Of a stretch of DNA of 64,000 nucleotides, positions 7,472 to 15,349 are shown piece by piece; the first letter of the stretch is position 1; each line of letters begins with the position of its first letter. The DNA is from AWTP1-13 sp963814055 (GTDB lineage: Bacteria > Pseudomonadota > Alphaproteobacteria > Rhizobiales > Hyphomicrobiaceae). The stretch lies in assembly GCA_963814055.1 (NCBI GenBank), contig CAWFBJ010000017.1, forward strand, positions 558,001 through 622,000, written 5' to 3'. The notes beneath the pieces are model-generated. The model searched no databases. It saw only the letters and a program-made list of their open reading frames with translations, and was not told the origin of the DNA. The position numbers and the translations under genes are program-made.

Positions 7472-7499
7472 GAGACCCGGCGGCGGTGCACCGGGTCTC
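7472..7499. terminator. Bidirectional hairpin between convergent genes
   Basis: GAGACCCGG (7472-7480) and CCGGGTCTC (7491-7499) form a 9-bp perfect stem with a 10-base loop. It lies 31 bp after one stop codon and 11 bp after the opposing one. There is no long T-tract, so it may stabilise 3' ends rather than terminate by itself. Confidence 0.5.
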
Positions 7500-7509
7500 C
7501 GCGATGCCC

Positions 7510-7638
7510 CTACTTCTCTACTGACTGCGCAGCCGCGATATCGGCGGCTCCCAATCCCCTGGGCTCCGGCATCTCTCGACGGCAAGCGCCCGCTGTAACG
7601 GCGATCGTCAGGATCGCAAGAAGTGTAAATCGGACCAT
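7510..7638 (-). CDS. Small lipoprotein, 42 residues
   Basis: ATG at 7638 preceded by a strong Shine-Dalgarno AGGAGA with 6-base spacing. The product begins MVRFTLLAILTIAVTAGACR and continues REMPEPRGLGAADIAAAQSV then EK. The segment VTAGAC fits a lipobox with Cys19 as the lipidated residue, so the mature peptide would be 24 residues anchored in a membrane. Too short to assign a role. Such peptides resemble the small lipoproteins (entericidin-like) of other proteobacteria. Belongs to island A. Confidence 0.6.
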   Translation of the reverse strand: MVRFTLLAILTIAVTAGACRREMPEPRGLGAADIAAAQSVEK

Positions 7639-7944
7639 GATCGTTCTCCTAGTGTGTCGAATCACGAGACGCCACGATTTGTTCCCATTAGACTGTTGGG
7701 TAGAAATAGGCGTGCACGGAATGCACCCGGTTGCCTATTGGCCGCGCCTTGTTGCGTAGGCACCACAATCGAAGGGTCTCAATCGGTGAATATTAAATCG
7801 CTTGGGACCGCGTTAACGCGGTCGTGAGAGCATGTCTAAGCTGTTTGACTTGCGGCGGTTGTGAATGCGCTGACCGAATGCTTAGGCCTCCATGGTCTTT
7901 GGGGGCGCACCTGAGATGCAACACCATTGGTTACGGAGCCGAAT

Positions 7945-8409
7945 TTGAAATATTTGCCCGGATTTACGGAAGCGCGATCACTTCGTTGCTTAATGATCAG
8001 TGCTGTGATCTTCGCGGTGTTGGCCACCGGTTCGGCGCCGGCTGATGCGGCATCGTTGGTTGCTCGGGTCAATCTTTCGCAGCAACGAATGGAGGTCTAC
8101 CTAAACGGGCATAAGCAGCATGTTTGGCCCGTTTCTACCGGCCGCGACGGGTGGCACACGCCGCCCGGCGAATACCATCCCTTTGCGCTCAAACGGCAAT
8201 ATTATTCCAGTAAATGGAACATGAACCTGCCCTACCTGATTTGGATCAGCGGGGACGGGATCGCAATTCATGGCACCGAGCTGAGCGGCAAACTAGGGCG
8301 CCGAGCCTCCCATGGCTGTATTCGCCTCAGTATTCCGAATGCTGCAAAGTTCTATAGTCTGGTGGAAAAGCACGGCATGGGCAACACGGCGGTCATTGTC
8401 GGTCGTTGA
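7945..8409 (+). CDS. L,D-transpeptidase (YkuD domain)
   Basis: Periplasmic enzyme predicted to cross-link or modify peptidoglycan peptides. Start TTG at 7945 is chosen because GGAG lies 6 bases upstream; in-frame alternatives are 7927 and 7993. Residues 1-38 are a signal peptide ending PADAASL. The YkuD domain follows: VNLSQQRMEVYLNG, PVSTGRDGWHTPPGEYHPF, AIHGTE and the catalytic signature SHGCIRLS with the nucleophilic cysteine. At about 154 residues it is a minimal single-domain member. It lies in island A, so a cell-wall modifying enzyme travels with the element. Confidence 0.85.
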   Translation: MKYLPGFTEARSLRCLMISAVIFAVLATGSAPADAASLVARVNLSQQRMEVYLNGHKQHVWPVSTGRDGWHTPPGEYHPFALKRQYYSSKWNMNLPYLIWISGDGIAIHGTELSGKLGRRASHGCIRLSIPNAAKFYSLVEKHGMGNTAVIVGR

Positions 8410-9124
8410 TGTGTGCGTGCCCAATCAATGGAGACCGTTGTCAGTAGGAATTGCTAGAGCCAGGGGGCCTGTACCCTCACGCTGAGGCTAGGGAGGTCGT
8501 CAGGCATCAGCGCAACTTTGAACTTATCATTCAGCCGCAAGTTCACGAGTAGTTATCTCGTCATGGTGCACGCGCCGTCCCTCAGCGCCCGGTGGGGCGG
8601 TCGGGCCGCCCAGTAAAAGGGTTGGCCCGCCTTAAAACACAGGGTAGCTCTCGCACCCGACGCCTCTCCGTCGCTTTCAGCGGCATCCGGGCTGCCGATG
8701 ACCGGACCATCAGCTGGGTGCCTCCGTTAGGCGCTTCGGCGCCCGCCGTTGATTGGCTCGAGGACATAGGGCTGGTAGCAATCGCCGAGAACGGTGCGTG
8801 GCGCCTGAAGACGCTGGTGAGGTGGCGATGGCACGGTTCAACGGCAGATATCGCGCGGAGCCAGTGCTTTGTCTCTAACGGCCCGCGACCACTCCTCGCT
8901 GGTGCGCAAACGCGATGGGAGAGACAATCCGTTCTGACACCGCTTGCAAGCCATTGAAGCGACATGCCGTGAACATGGCGAGAATAGTCAGAATGGACGT
9001 TGATTTTGTTGCAAGCCTGGCCGCCTTCTAAGCAGGTGCTCTGCGAAAGTTGGAGCTAATTTACGCGCATTCAAGCGCGTCGCAGGCCTGCACAAGCTAC
9101 CGCGTGCCAGCGCCGATGTTTTCA
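8410..9124. other. Non-coding stretch of island A
   Basis: About 715 bp without a convincing gene. Both strands have long open frames between 8582 and 8965, but neither shows recognisable motifs, a good ribosome site or codon use like the neighbours. Possibly a decayed gene. Confidence 0.4.
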
Positions 9125-9224
9125 GCGTGACGGCCGTTGCCGCCGGTATCAAGCCGCTTATGGGAGCATTGCGTTTCAATGCGTTAGCGTGCGCGGAACG
9201 GAGCAGGAAACCTGATACCGAGCG
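9125..9224 (+). repeat. 100-bp island-end element, copy 1
   Basis: Matches 13098-13197 over 100 bases with two mismatches. Contains an outer inverted pair CGGTATCA (9144-9151)/TGATACCG (9213-9220) and an inner hairpin GCATTG-CGTTT-CAATGC. It ends one base before the tRNA-Lys fragment. Because it precedes the att fragment at both island ends it probably belongs to the mobile unit, as recombinase arm sites, an RNA, or the last part of a lost integrase gene. Confidence 0.75.
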
Positions 9225-9225
9225 G

Positions 9226-9270
9226 CTCTTAATCAGCGGGTCGCAGGTTCAAGTCCTGCTACACCCACCA
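9226..9270 (+). repeat. tRNA-Lys 3' fragment, att site between islands
   Basis: 45 bases, from the anticodon loop CTCTTAA to CCA, identical to 5467-5511 except one base in the T-loop (TTCAAGT for TTCGAGT). The following CAATCATTTTCAATTGG also resembles CAACGTTTTCAATAGG after the intact tRNA. A direct-repeat attachment site. Confidence 0.85.
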
Positions 9271-9555
9271 ATCATTTTCAATTGGTTGGCCCAACTTCCT
9301 GCATCGTGAATGTCTTACAGGGGTCATAGCGGGGTCAAGCCGGCGCGAGATCACGACTAGCGCGGCTCTGGGTCGAGCGGTTGAAAGGATCGCGTCCGTC
9401 GAGCATCCAATCACCGATGACCGTGCGCTACACCCGCATTGCGGGTCGTCGATTTGAGGGTCTTTGGCGGTAGACGCGACTGCCTTTTTTGCACGAACAT
9501 GCACCCTTCATCACGCTCAGAATGCGTGCAAGGGAGTTACCGACGGGAGACCACG

Positions 9556-9990
9556 ATGCACAACGAGCTGCAACGGCACGGGGTCGCCTTGGCACTCCTC
9601 GCCGTTCTGGTGGGAGCTATCGTCCAAGTCACGCAGGGAACGGGTCCCTTCACGCTGTGGCAATCAATGGTCGGCCTCATCATGATTCTCACGGCGCACG
9701 CCTATGACAAAGAGATCGCCACCGGATGGAGTTCAGAAGCGATCGCATTCGCGATGATCGTGTCGGCGGGCATGGTCTTCGTGCTTGGCGTTTTCATGGA
9801 CAGGATATTTCTTTGGAGCGGAGTCGTGCAGTGGGGCGACGCCCATCGAGAGAAACTCGTCAGCATGCCCGGCTTCATCAGCTTTAGTCTGCACGACGAT
9901 ATCTACTTCATCATTTGGGTTCTCTTGACAACGGCCGTGTTCTCGCTGCGCCACCAACGAAGCAACGCCGTGCCGCCCACTACCCCATAA
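9556..9990 (+). CDS. Integral membrane hypothetical protein
   Basis: 144 residues from ATG 9556, behind GGGAGA. Three or four predicted membrane segments: residues 8-27 (VALALLAVLVGAIVQV), 33-50 (LWQSMVGLIMILTAHA), 60-80 (AIAFAMIVSAGMVFVLGVFM) and 112-130 (IYFIIWVLLTTAVFSL). A soluble loop (WGDAHREKLVSMPG) sits before the last span. No catalytic or transport motif is recognised. First gene of island B. Confidence 0.6.
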   Translation: MHNELQRHGVALALLAVLVGAIVQVTQGTGPFTLWQSMVGLIMILTAHAYDKEIATGWSSEAIAFAMIVSAGMVFVLGVFMDRIFLWSGVVQWGDAHREKLVSMPGFISFSLHDDIYFIIWVLLTTAVFSLRHQRSNAVPPTTP

Positions 9991-10187
9991 CTCGCCTTGC
10001 TGAAGGGTCGACATGTTATGGCCGCTTTATCTCGTTTCCGACGACGACTGAAACGCGAGAGGGTCTTCTCCGGACAACGCCATGGTTTGTGCTGATCGTG
10101 AGTGCTAACGTTGTCGGGTACATTTACCTTTGCTGGGTGCGTATCACGTGCAACGGGAGTCAAATGCTCGACTACAGGAGAAGGGTG

Positions 10188-10620
10188 ATGTACCGGCTGG
10201 CCTCGGCGGTGATCGGGTTCGTTCTCGCCTACGCGCAGCCGGTCATGGCATCTCAAACGGAGTTGCAAGGGACCTGGACTGCCACAACGGCGGAACGCGA
10301 TGGCAAGGGCGCCGACGAGGTCGTCGGAAATCGCCTGTCTCTTGCCGGCGATCGTTTCCGGATCCAGTCCAAGGACGGCAAGCTTCTGTATGCGGGAACC
10401 GTCTGGGCCGACCCGGGGGCGAAGCCGGCCGCCATTGACTTCGCACACAAGGAAGGGGTCCTCAACGGGAAGGTGTGGAAGGGCATCTACGCTCCTCGAC
10501 GGCGACACGCTTACAATCTGCGACAACGCACCGATCCTGGCAAAGGGTCGGCCCACGACGTTCGAGGCAAAGAGTGGGTCCGGATATGTCCTCATTAGGT
10601 TCACGCGCACAGGGCCCTGA
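10188..10620 (+). pseudogene. TIGR03067-like secreted protein with a frame break
   Basis: ATG at 10188 follows AGGAGAAGG. A signal peptide (MYRLASAVIGFVLAYAQPVM) leads to ELQGTWTATTAERDGKGADE, the typical opening of TIGR03067 domain proteins. At about 10488 the frame breaks: GIYA must join LDGDTLTICDNAP one base later, after which it reads AKGRPTTFEAKSGSGYVLIR to the stop at 10620. One extra C in CGCTCCTCGAC explains the shift. The repaired product is about 143 residues. Function of the family is unknown; it is probably periplasmic. Confidence 0.6.
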
Positions 10621-10676
10621 ACGATCGGCAGTCAGTTAATTGTTTCTCGAGCTCTAGAGCCGATGGACTAGACGTC

Positions 10677-11579
10677 ATGGCGACCGACGAATTGGAGGTG
10701 GTCCGAGCCTTGCTGACCGCGAAACCGAGGCCGGTGGGTTGGTCGGAGCGGCGCGAACGTTTGGACGAGGTTGGATCGGTATGGTCGGTGGCCGACGACA
10801 TCGCGCTTGAGCCGGTTGATATGGACGGCATGCCGGGCGAGTGGTCCATGGCTCCGGGAAGTGACGCCTCTCGTGTTCTGATCTTCTTTCACGGCGGCGG
10901 CTATTGCTCCGGCTCAATCCGCAGTCATCGCCGCATGGTGACCGAGGCAGGCCGTGCCGGCGCTCTGCGCACATTGGCAGTCGGTTACCGGCTTGCGCCC
11001 GAGCACCCTTTCCCAGCCGCACTGCACGACGCGCTGACGGCCTGGCGTCTCGTCCGCCGCCAAGGTTTGCCCGCCCGAAGCATCGCCGTCGGTGGCGACA
11101 GTGCGGGCGGCGGGCTGACTGTTGCTTTGCTCAACAAGCTCAAGGAGGCGGGCGAAGAGCTTCCTGCTTGCGCCTGGCTGGTATCGCCTTGGACCGACCT
11201 TTCGATGTCCGGCGCGACGCTCGCAACCAACGATGCAATCGATCCGCTCATTCATAAGGCCTATCTCGAGGAACTCGCCGCCGCCTACGTACCGGCCAGC
11301 ATCGACCGGAGGGACCCGCGTATCTCCGTTCTCTATGCCGACCTTGAGGGACTCCCGCCGACCCTCATCCAGGTTGGTTCGGCCGAGACGCTGCTGGATG
11401 ATGCGGTCCGCTTGGCCGCCCAGGCGGGAACGCAAGGCGTATTCGTGACGCTCGAAATCTGGCCCGACATGATCCATGCTTGGCAGCTGTGGAATGCGCG
11501 CTTGGAGGAGGGTCGTCGGGCGCTTGGCAACGCCGGTGCGTTCCTGCGGCGCCACCTCCAGTCCAGCGCTCCAGCGTGA
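10677..11579 (+). CDS. Alpha/beta hydrolase of the hormone-sensitive lipase (HSL) esterase family
   Basis: 300 residues, cytoplasmic esterase/lipase-like enzyme. The oxyanion-hole motif HGGG is at 72-75 (FFHGGGYCSGS) and the nucleophile elbow GDSAGG at 140-145, with Ser142 as nucleophile. The acid lies in the SAETLLDDA segment, the histidine in DMIHAWQLW. YRLAPEHPFPAAL, the HSL-family block after HGGG, is present. Substrates are probably short acyl esters; close relatives are called steryl acetyl hydrolases or arylesterases, which I cannot discriminate. ATG at 10677 fits the family's usual length. It is the largest intact gene of island B and likely its main metabolic cargo. Confidence 0.85.
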   Translation: MATDELEVVRALLTAKPRPVGWSERRERLDEVGSVWSVADDIALEPVDMDGMPGEWSMAPGSDASRVLIFFHGGGYCSGSIRSHRRMVTEAGRAGALRTLAVGYRLAPEHPFPAALHDALTAWRLVRRQGLPARSIAVGGDSAGGGLTVALLNKLKEAGEELPACAWLVSPWTDLSMSGATLATNDAIDPLIHKAYLEELAAAYVPASIDRRDPRISVLYADLEGLPPTLIQVGSAETLLDDAVRLAAQAGTQGVFVTLEIWPDMIHAWQLWNARLEEGRRALGNAGAFLRRHLQSSAPA

Positions 11580-11853
11580 GCTCGCACAGGTAGTTTAACT
11601 CTGCCCAATCGATCGAGGCCACCCGTCCCCAGCACCGAATGTTTTGGGAAACCTGTGGAAATCCTGGAATAGGTTGTCAGCGTTGTACCGCTGCGCTGGC
11701 GGGGTAATCAGCTTCCTTGCTTTAACCGCATAATTGTTAAGGGTCGTGCATTTATGCCTAACCAGAATGTGTTGGTGGAGTGGAGTTCACAATGGCGGGC
11801 AAGGAAATCTGGGCTGCTGCTTTATCGTCTAGGGAAAGTGCGATGGTTCAGCC

Positions 11854-12150
11854 TCAGTTCGTAACATATGTTGCCACTCCATCAGCGGTGTGCGCACCGA
11901 CATCCATGGCGGTGGCTTCCAATATCACGTGTTATCGTGACAGCATCGCCACAACACCCGCTATCTGGCTCTCGCTCAGCAACCTGCCTTTCACTTCACC
12001 GTTTTCTAGGGGAAGCTCGTCTCGCATCCGCGCAAACTTGGCAGTGATCTTCGGCAAAGACGTATCGGGGATGGCGAGTGCGCCGACGACTCCCAGGGCG
12101 CCTTCCTTGAAGCCCGAGAAAGCGCCGCTCTCGTCCATGAAAATGTGCAT
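11854..12150 (-). pseudogene. DUF3800-domain protein, interrupted and truncated
   Basis: ATG at 12150. The start MHIFMDESGAFSG is the diagnostic DUF3800 opening, with the Asp-Glu-Ser thought to belong to an RNase H-like fold; VVGALAIPDTSL follows. A TAA at 11932-11934 interrupts after MLSR. The same frame then continues HVILEATAMDVGAHTADGVA, which still looks like the family, until TGA at 11854-11856. Family members are usually over 200 residues, so the 3' half is gone. DUF3800 genes are common in mobile DNA; no function is established. It follows the 91-aa gene at 12160-12435 by 9 bp. Confidence 0.6.
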
Positions 12151-12159
12151 GTCATTTTC

Positions 12160-12435
12160 TCAGTTCAGACGCGCAGGTGACGGCTTCAGCGTCCACAGAT
12201 TTGGGTCGGTTTCCGACGGGCGTGCACCGATGTCGACAAGCAGACGGCTTGTCATCGTATGGCTAGCGCCGATGCCAGAGGCAAGCTGAGCAATGGTTCG
12301 GCCAAAATCAAACCTTGCATCCTCCAGCATCGCCCTGAGGCGTTCCTTGCGTCTATCATCGTGTTGCTTGTCTTTGAAGAGGCTCGCAATTGCCAACACA
12401 AATCCTCGAACTGCACTCGAAATAGGGTCTAGCAT
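12160..12435 (-). CDS. Small hypothetical protein paired with DUF3800
   Basis: 91 residues from ATG 12435, preceded by GGAGCGG. The first 20 residues are hydrophobic/amphipathic (MLDPISSAVRGFVLAIASLF), then a basic helix (KDKQHDDRRKERLRAMLEDA) and a region like a winged helix-turn-helix (RTIAQLASGIGASHTMTSRL, then LVDIGARP). The gene is upstream of and nearly contiguous with the DUF3800 pseudogene, implying one operon; the pair recalls two-gene accessory modules in islands. The function is unknown and a DNA-binding role is only inferred. Confidence 0.5.
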   Translation of the reverse strand: MLDPISSAVRGFVLAIASLFKDKQHDDRRKERLRAMLEDARFDFGRTIAQLASGIGASHTMTSRLLVDIGARPSETDPNLWTLKPSPARLN

Positions 12436-12689
12436 TGTTCCGCTCCCTGATTGATCGGGCGCGAGCCTGTATCTGATTCGCTCTGTCAACGCGACAAAGA
12501 AACGTGTCCACTGGGACGACACACCGTCTCGGCGCGTTGCGATACGCACGTGCCACGAAGCGGTCGAGCAGTGGCTCTCAATGCCGGTCTGCGGGGCGGG
12601 AAACTTGCCTTGCGGACCAACTGAGCATTGGCACATGATCATTCATGCATGCTCAATGAAGTGTGCCGTTTCGAGTTGAGGACAAAGCC

Positions 12690-12983
12690 ATGTACGCCAG
12701 CTTGCGCCACTACCGGATAGAACCGAAAAATATGGATGAACTAGTACGGCGTGTTCCGGGAGCGATGGAGGTGATCAGCAAGATCAATGGGTTCAAGGCC
12801 TACTACGTGGTCAAGGCGGGCGATGACACGCTTGCGACCGTTAGCGTCTTCGCCGACAAGTCCGGAGCGGTGCTGTCAAATCAAGCTGCGGCGAGGTGGG
12901 TCAAGGAGAACGCTGCAGATCTTTTCAGCGGTACAGTTGATGCCGTGACCGGAGAAGTCGTCGCGTATCGCACAGGTCCCTAG
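12690..12983 (+). CDS. ABM/dimeric ferredoxin-like domain protein
   Basis: 97 residues from ATG 12690 (an in-frame ATG at 12663 lacks a ribosome site). The pattern SLRHYRIEPKNMDELVRRV, FKAYYVVKAGDDTLATVSVF and AARWVKENAADLF fits the dimeric alpha/beta-barrel (antibiotic biosynthesis monooxygenase-like) fold. Such small proteins act as monooxygenases, isomerases or ligand binders; no conserved His/Trp site allows a choice. Last gene of island B. Confidence 0.6.
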   Translation: MYASLRHYRIEPKNMDELVRRVPGAMEVISKINGFKAYYVVKAGDDTLATVSVFADKSGAVLSNQAAARWVKENAADLFSGTVDAVTGEVVAYRTGP

Positions 12984-13097
12984 ACGGGTGCTCGATGTGC
13001 ACCGGGCGCCGAATGGCTACTGGCAGGGGAGTGCACATTTTCGACACGGAGACCACGGATTTAGCGGATGCGGACTCTGCCCATCACCAAGTATTTC

Positions 13098-13197
13098 TGC
13101 GTGACGGCCGTTGCCGCCGGTATCAAGCCGCTAATGGGAGCATTGCGTTTCAATGCGTTAGCATGCGCGGAACGGAGCAGGAAACCTGATACCGAGC
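13098..13197 (+). repeat. 100-bp island-end element, copy 2
   Basis: Second copy of the element at 9125-9224, two mismatches (CTAA for CTTA, GCAT for GCGT). Here 26 additional bases (TTGATTTACAACACAATCCA and GGCGC plus one) separate it from the tRNA-Lys fragment at 13224. Confidence 0.75.
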
Positions 13198-13223
13198 GTT
13201 GATTTACAACACAATCCAGGCGC

Positions 13224-13268
13224 CTCTTAATCAGCGGGTCGCAGGTTCGAATCCTGCTACACCCACCA
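13224..13268 (+). repeat. tRNA-Lys 3' fragment, right end of island B
   Basis: 45 bases identical to 5467-5511 apart from one T-loop base (TTCGAAT for TTCGAGT). Core genome resumes immediately after with the peptide-transporter operon. Confidence 0.85.
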
Positions 13269-13341
13269 CAACTCTCATGGATCTATGCCGCTTCCCACTT
13301 CAGCAAGTGCATGAGAGTCTTGCCTTGCCCAGACCCGCGCA

Positions 13342-14334
13342 TCAGCCCTGGACGGCCCGGCCCGGTCGCAGATGACACGCGGCGAAGTGGCCTGCGGCGA
13401 CCTCGCGCATCAGCGGCGTCTCGACCCGGCAGCGCGGCTCGGCGTACGGGCAGCGGGTGTGGAAGTGGCATCCCGGCGGCGGCTTGACCGGGCTCGGCAC
13501 GTCGCCCTGAAGAATGATCCGTTTGGGTTTTGCGGTTGGATCGGGAACCGGAACGGCGGATAGCAGGGCCTCGCTGTAGGGGTGCTGCGGATTGGCGAAC
13601 AGCGACCGCTTCTCCGCCAGCTCGACGATCCGGCCCAGATACATGACGGCGACGCGGTGCGAGATGTGCTCGACGACGGCAAGGTCGTGGGCGATGAACA
13701 GATAGGCGACCCCGAAGTCGCGCTGCAGATCGGCCAGCAGGTTGATCACCTGCGCCTGGACGGAGACGTCGAGCGCGGACACGGCCTCGTCGCACACGAT
13801 CAGCTTGGGTCGCAGCGCCAGGGCACGGGCGATCACCAGCCGCTGGCGCTGGCCGCCTGAGAACTCGTGGGGAAAGCGGATCATCTGATCGCGGCGCAAG
13901 CCGACCTTTTCGAACAGCGTGGCGACCTGGGATTCGATTTCCGATTTCGAGCCGCGCGCGAAATTCTGCAAGGGCTCGCCGACAATGTCCTTGGCGCGCA
14001 TGCGCGGATTGAGTGACGAATAGGGGTCCTGGAAGACGACCTGCAGGTCCTGGCGATAGGGACGCATGCCCGCGCGCGACAGTTGGTCCACGCGCGCGCC
14101 GTCGAGGTGGATTTCCCCGGCCGTGGGTTCGATCAGCTTGAGGATCAGCTTGCCGGCGGTCGACTTGCCGCAGCCGGATTCTCCTACCAGCCCCAGTGTT
14201 TCCCCGGCGTTGATCGAGAACGAAATGCCATCCACGGCGTAGACCTTGGCGGCGGCCAGCCTGCTGAACATGCCCTGGCGCACTGGAAAGTGCTTCTTGA
14301 GGTCTTTCACTTCCAGGACCGGCGTCGCGCTCAT
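13342..14334 (-). CDS. dppF: Dipeptide/oligopeptide ABC transporter ATP-binding protein (DppF type)
   Basis: 330 residues, cytoplasmic ATPase that energises peptide import. Walker A GESGCGKST, Q-loop VFQDPYSSLNPRM, signature SGGQRQR, Walker B LIVCDEAVSALDVS (Glu present), H-loop AHDLAVVEHI. The C-terminal oligopeptide/dipeptide extension HTRCPYAEPRC carries cysteines that in this family can hold an Fe-S cluster. ATG at 14334 overlaps the stop of the preceding ATPase gene by ATGA. Last gene of a five-gene operon; the actual substrate could be peptides, opines or glutathione rather than dipeptides. Confidence 0.9.
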   Translation of the reverse strand: MSATPVLEVKDLKKHFPVRQGMFSRLAAAKVYAVDGISFSINAGETLGLVGESGCGKSTAGKLILKLIEPTAGEIHLDGARVDQLSRAGMRPYRQDLQVVFQDPYSSLNPRMRAKDIVGEPLQNFARGSKSEIESQVATLFEKVGLRRDQMIRFPHEFSGGQRQRLVIARALALRPKLIVCDEAVSALDVSVQAQVINLLADLQRDFGVAYLFIAHDLAVVEHISHRVAVMYLGRIVELAEKRSLFANPQHPYSEALLSAVPVPDPTAKPKRIILQGDVPSPVKPPPGCHFHTRCPYAEPRCRVETPLMREVAAGHFAACHLRPGRAVQG

Positions 14335-15341
14335 GACGCTGCTCCCAGCAGCCGGTCGGACTCCCAGCAGGCGACCCAGTGGCCGGGTGTTTTCTCCTCC
14401 AGCGGCGGATAGGTCTCCCTGCATCGCGGCGTCGCGTGCGCACAGCGGGGCGCGAAGATGCAGCCGGCGATGGCCTCTTTCAGCGACGGCACGACGCCGG
14501 GAATTTCGGCCAGCCGGTCTGTGCCGTTGCCCGCGAGCGACGAACCAAGGCGCGGCACGGAGCCGAGCAGCGCCTGCGTGTAGGGGTGGCGCGGCGTGGC
14601 GAACAACGCGCCGACCGGCGCCTCTTCCACCTTGCGGCCCCCATACATGACGACGACGCGCTGGGCCATCTCGGCGACGACGCCGAGGCTGTGCGTAATC
14701 AGGATGATCGCTGCGCCGGTCTTGGACTTCAACAGGCGCATGATGTCCAGAATTTGCGCCTGCACGGTGACGTCCAGCGCGGTGGTCGGCTCATCGGCAA
14801 TCAGCAGCTTGGGGTCGCAGGCGAGCGCCATGGCGATCATGACGCGCTGGCGCATGCCGCCGGACAGTTCGTGCGGATATTGCCGGAGACGCTGGGCCGG
14901 GTCCGGGATGCCGACCAGCCGCAGCATCTCTATCGCACGCGCGTCGGCTGCCGCACGGTCGAGACCCTGATGCAGGGTCAGCGTCTCGGTGATCTGGCGG
15001 CCGATCGTGAGCACCGGATTGAGCGATGTCATCGGCTCCTGGAAGATCATCGAGATGTCGTTGCCGCGGATGTCGCGCATTTCCCGTTCGGACAGGTCGA
15101 GCAGATTGATGCCCTGGAACCGGATCGTGCCTTCGACGATGCGGCCTGGCGGCGAGGCGATGAGGCGCATGATCGACAGCGAGGTGACGCTCTTGCCGCA
15201 GCCCGATTCACCCACCACCGCGAGCGTCTCGCCGGGCGCGACGGAAAAGGAGACGCCGTCGACGGCGCGCACGACACCGTCGCGCGTGAAGAAATGCGTC
15301 TTGAGACCGTCGATCTCGAGCAGGGGAGTGGCCTCGGGCAT
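14331..15341 (-). CDS. dppD: Dipeptide/oligopeptide ABC transporter ATP-binding protein (DppD type)
   Basis: 336 residues. It shares the ATPase motifs of its partner (Walker A VGESGCGKSV, MIFQEPMTSLNPVL, SGGMRQR, LLIADEPTTALDVT, ITHSLGVVAEM) and the CIFAPRCAHATPRC terminal Cys motif. The two different ATPases form a heterodimer on the permease pair. Starts 8 bp after the permease gene stop and overlaps the next ATPase start by four bases, so translation is coupled. Confidence 0.9.
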   Translation of the reverse strand: MPEATPLLEIDGLKTHFFTRDGVVRAVDGVSFSVAPGETLAVVGESGCGKSVTSLSIMRLIASPPGRIVEGTIRFQGINLLDLSEREMRDIRGNDISMIFQEPMTSLNPVLTIGRQITETLTLHQGLDRAAADARAIEMLRLVGIPDPAQRLRQYPHELSGGMRQRVMIAMALACDPKLLIADEPTTALDVTVQAQILDIMRLLKSKTGAAIILITHSLGVVAEMAQRVVVMYGGRKVEEAPVGALFATPRHPYTQALLGSVPRLGSSLAGNGTDRLAEIPGVVPSLKEAIAGCIFAPRCAHATPRCRETYPPLEEKTPGHWVACWESDRLLGAAS

Positions 15342-15349
15342 GCGTCCGC

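Larger units (their letters stand above)
5512..9270. mobile_element. Genomic island A integrated at tRNA-Lys
   Basis: Bounded by the intact tRNA-Lys and a 45-bp copy of its 3' end at 9226-9270 (one mismatch). Contents: phage-like small genes on the minus strand (98-aa protein, truncated Cys-rich ORF), a 29-aa membrane peptide, a secreted 143-aa protein, an 85-aa helical protein, a 42-aa lipoprotein and an L,D-transpeptidase. No integrase is recognised. Codon use and G+C look more AT-rich by eye than the flanking core. Length about 3.8 kb. Confidence 0.65.
9271..13268. mobile_element. Genomic island B, tandem to island A
   Basis: Bounded by tRNA-Lys 3' fragments at 9226-9270 and 13224-13268. 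Contents: a membrane protein, a broken TIGR03067-like gene, an alpha/beta hydrolase, a DUF3800 pseudogene with a small partner, and an ABM-like protein. Its right end repeats the 100-bp element of island A. No integrase, transposase or conjugation gene is recognised; the unit is about 4.0 kb. Confidence 0.65.

Noticed and set aside
8582..8965. Overlapping open frames on both strands in island A
   Set aside because: Neither has a recognisable motif or good start; kept as non-coding or decayed DNA.
5512..13268. Integrase or transposase inside the islands
   Set aside because: No tyrosine recombinase (R-H-R-Y), serine recombinase or DDE motif recognised in any frame; the 100-bp end element does not translate to one.
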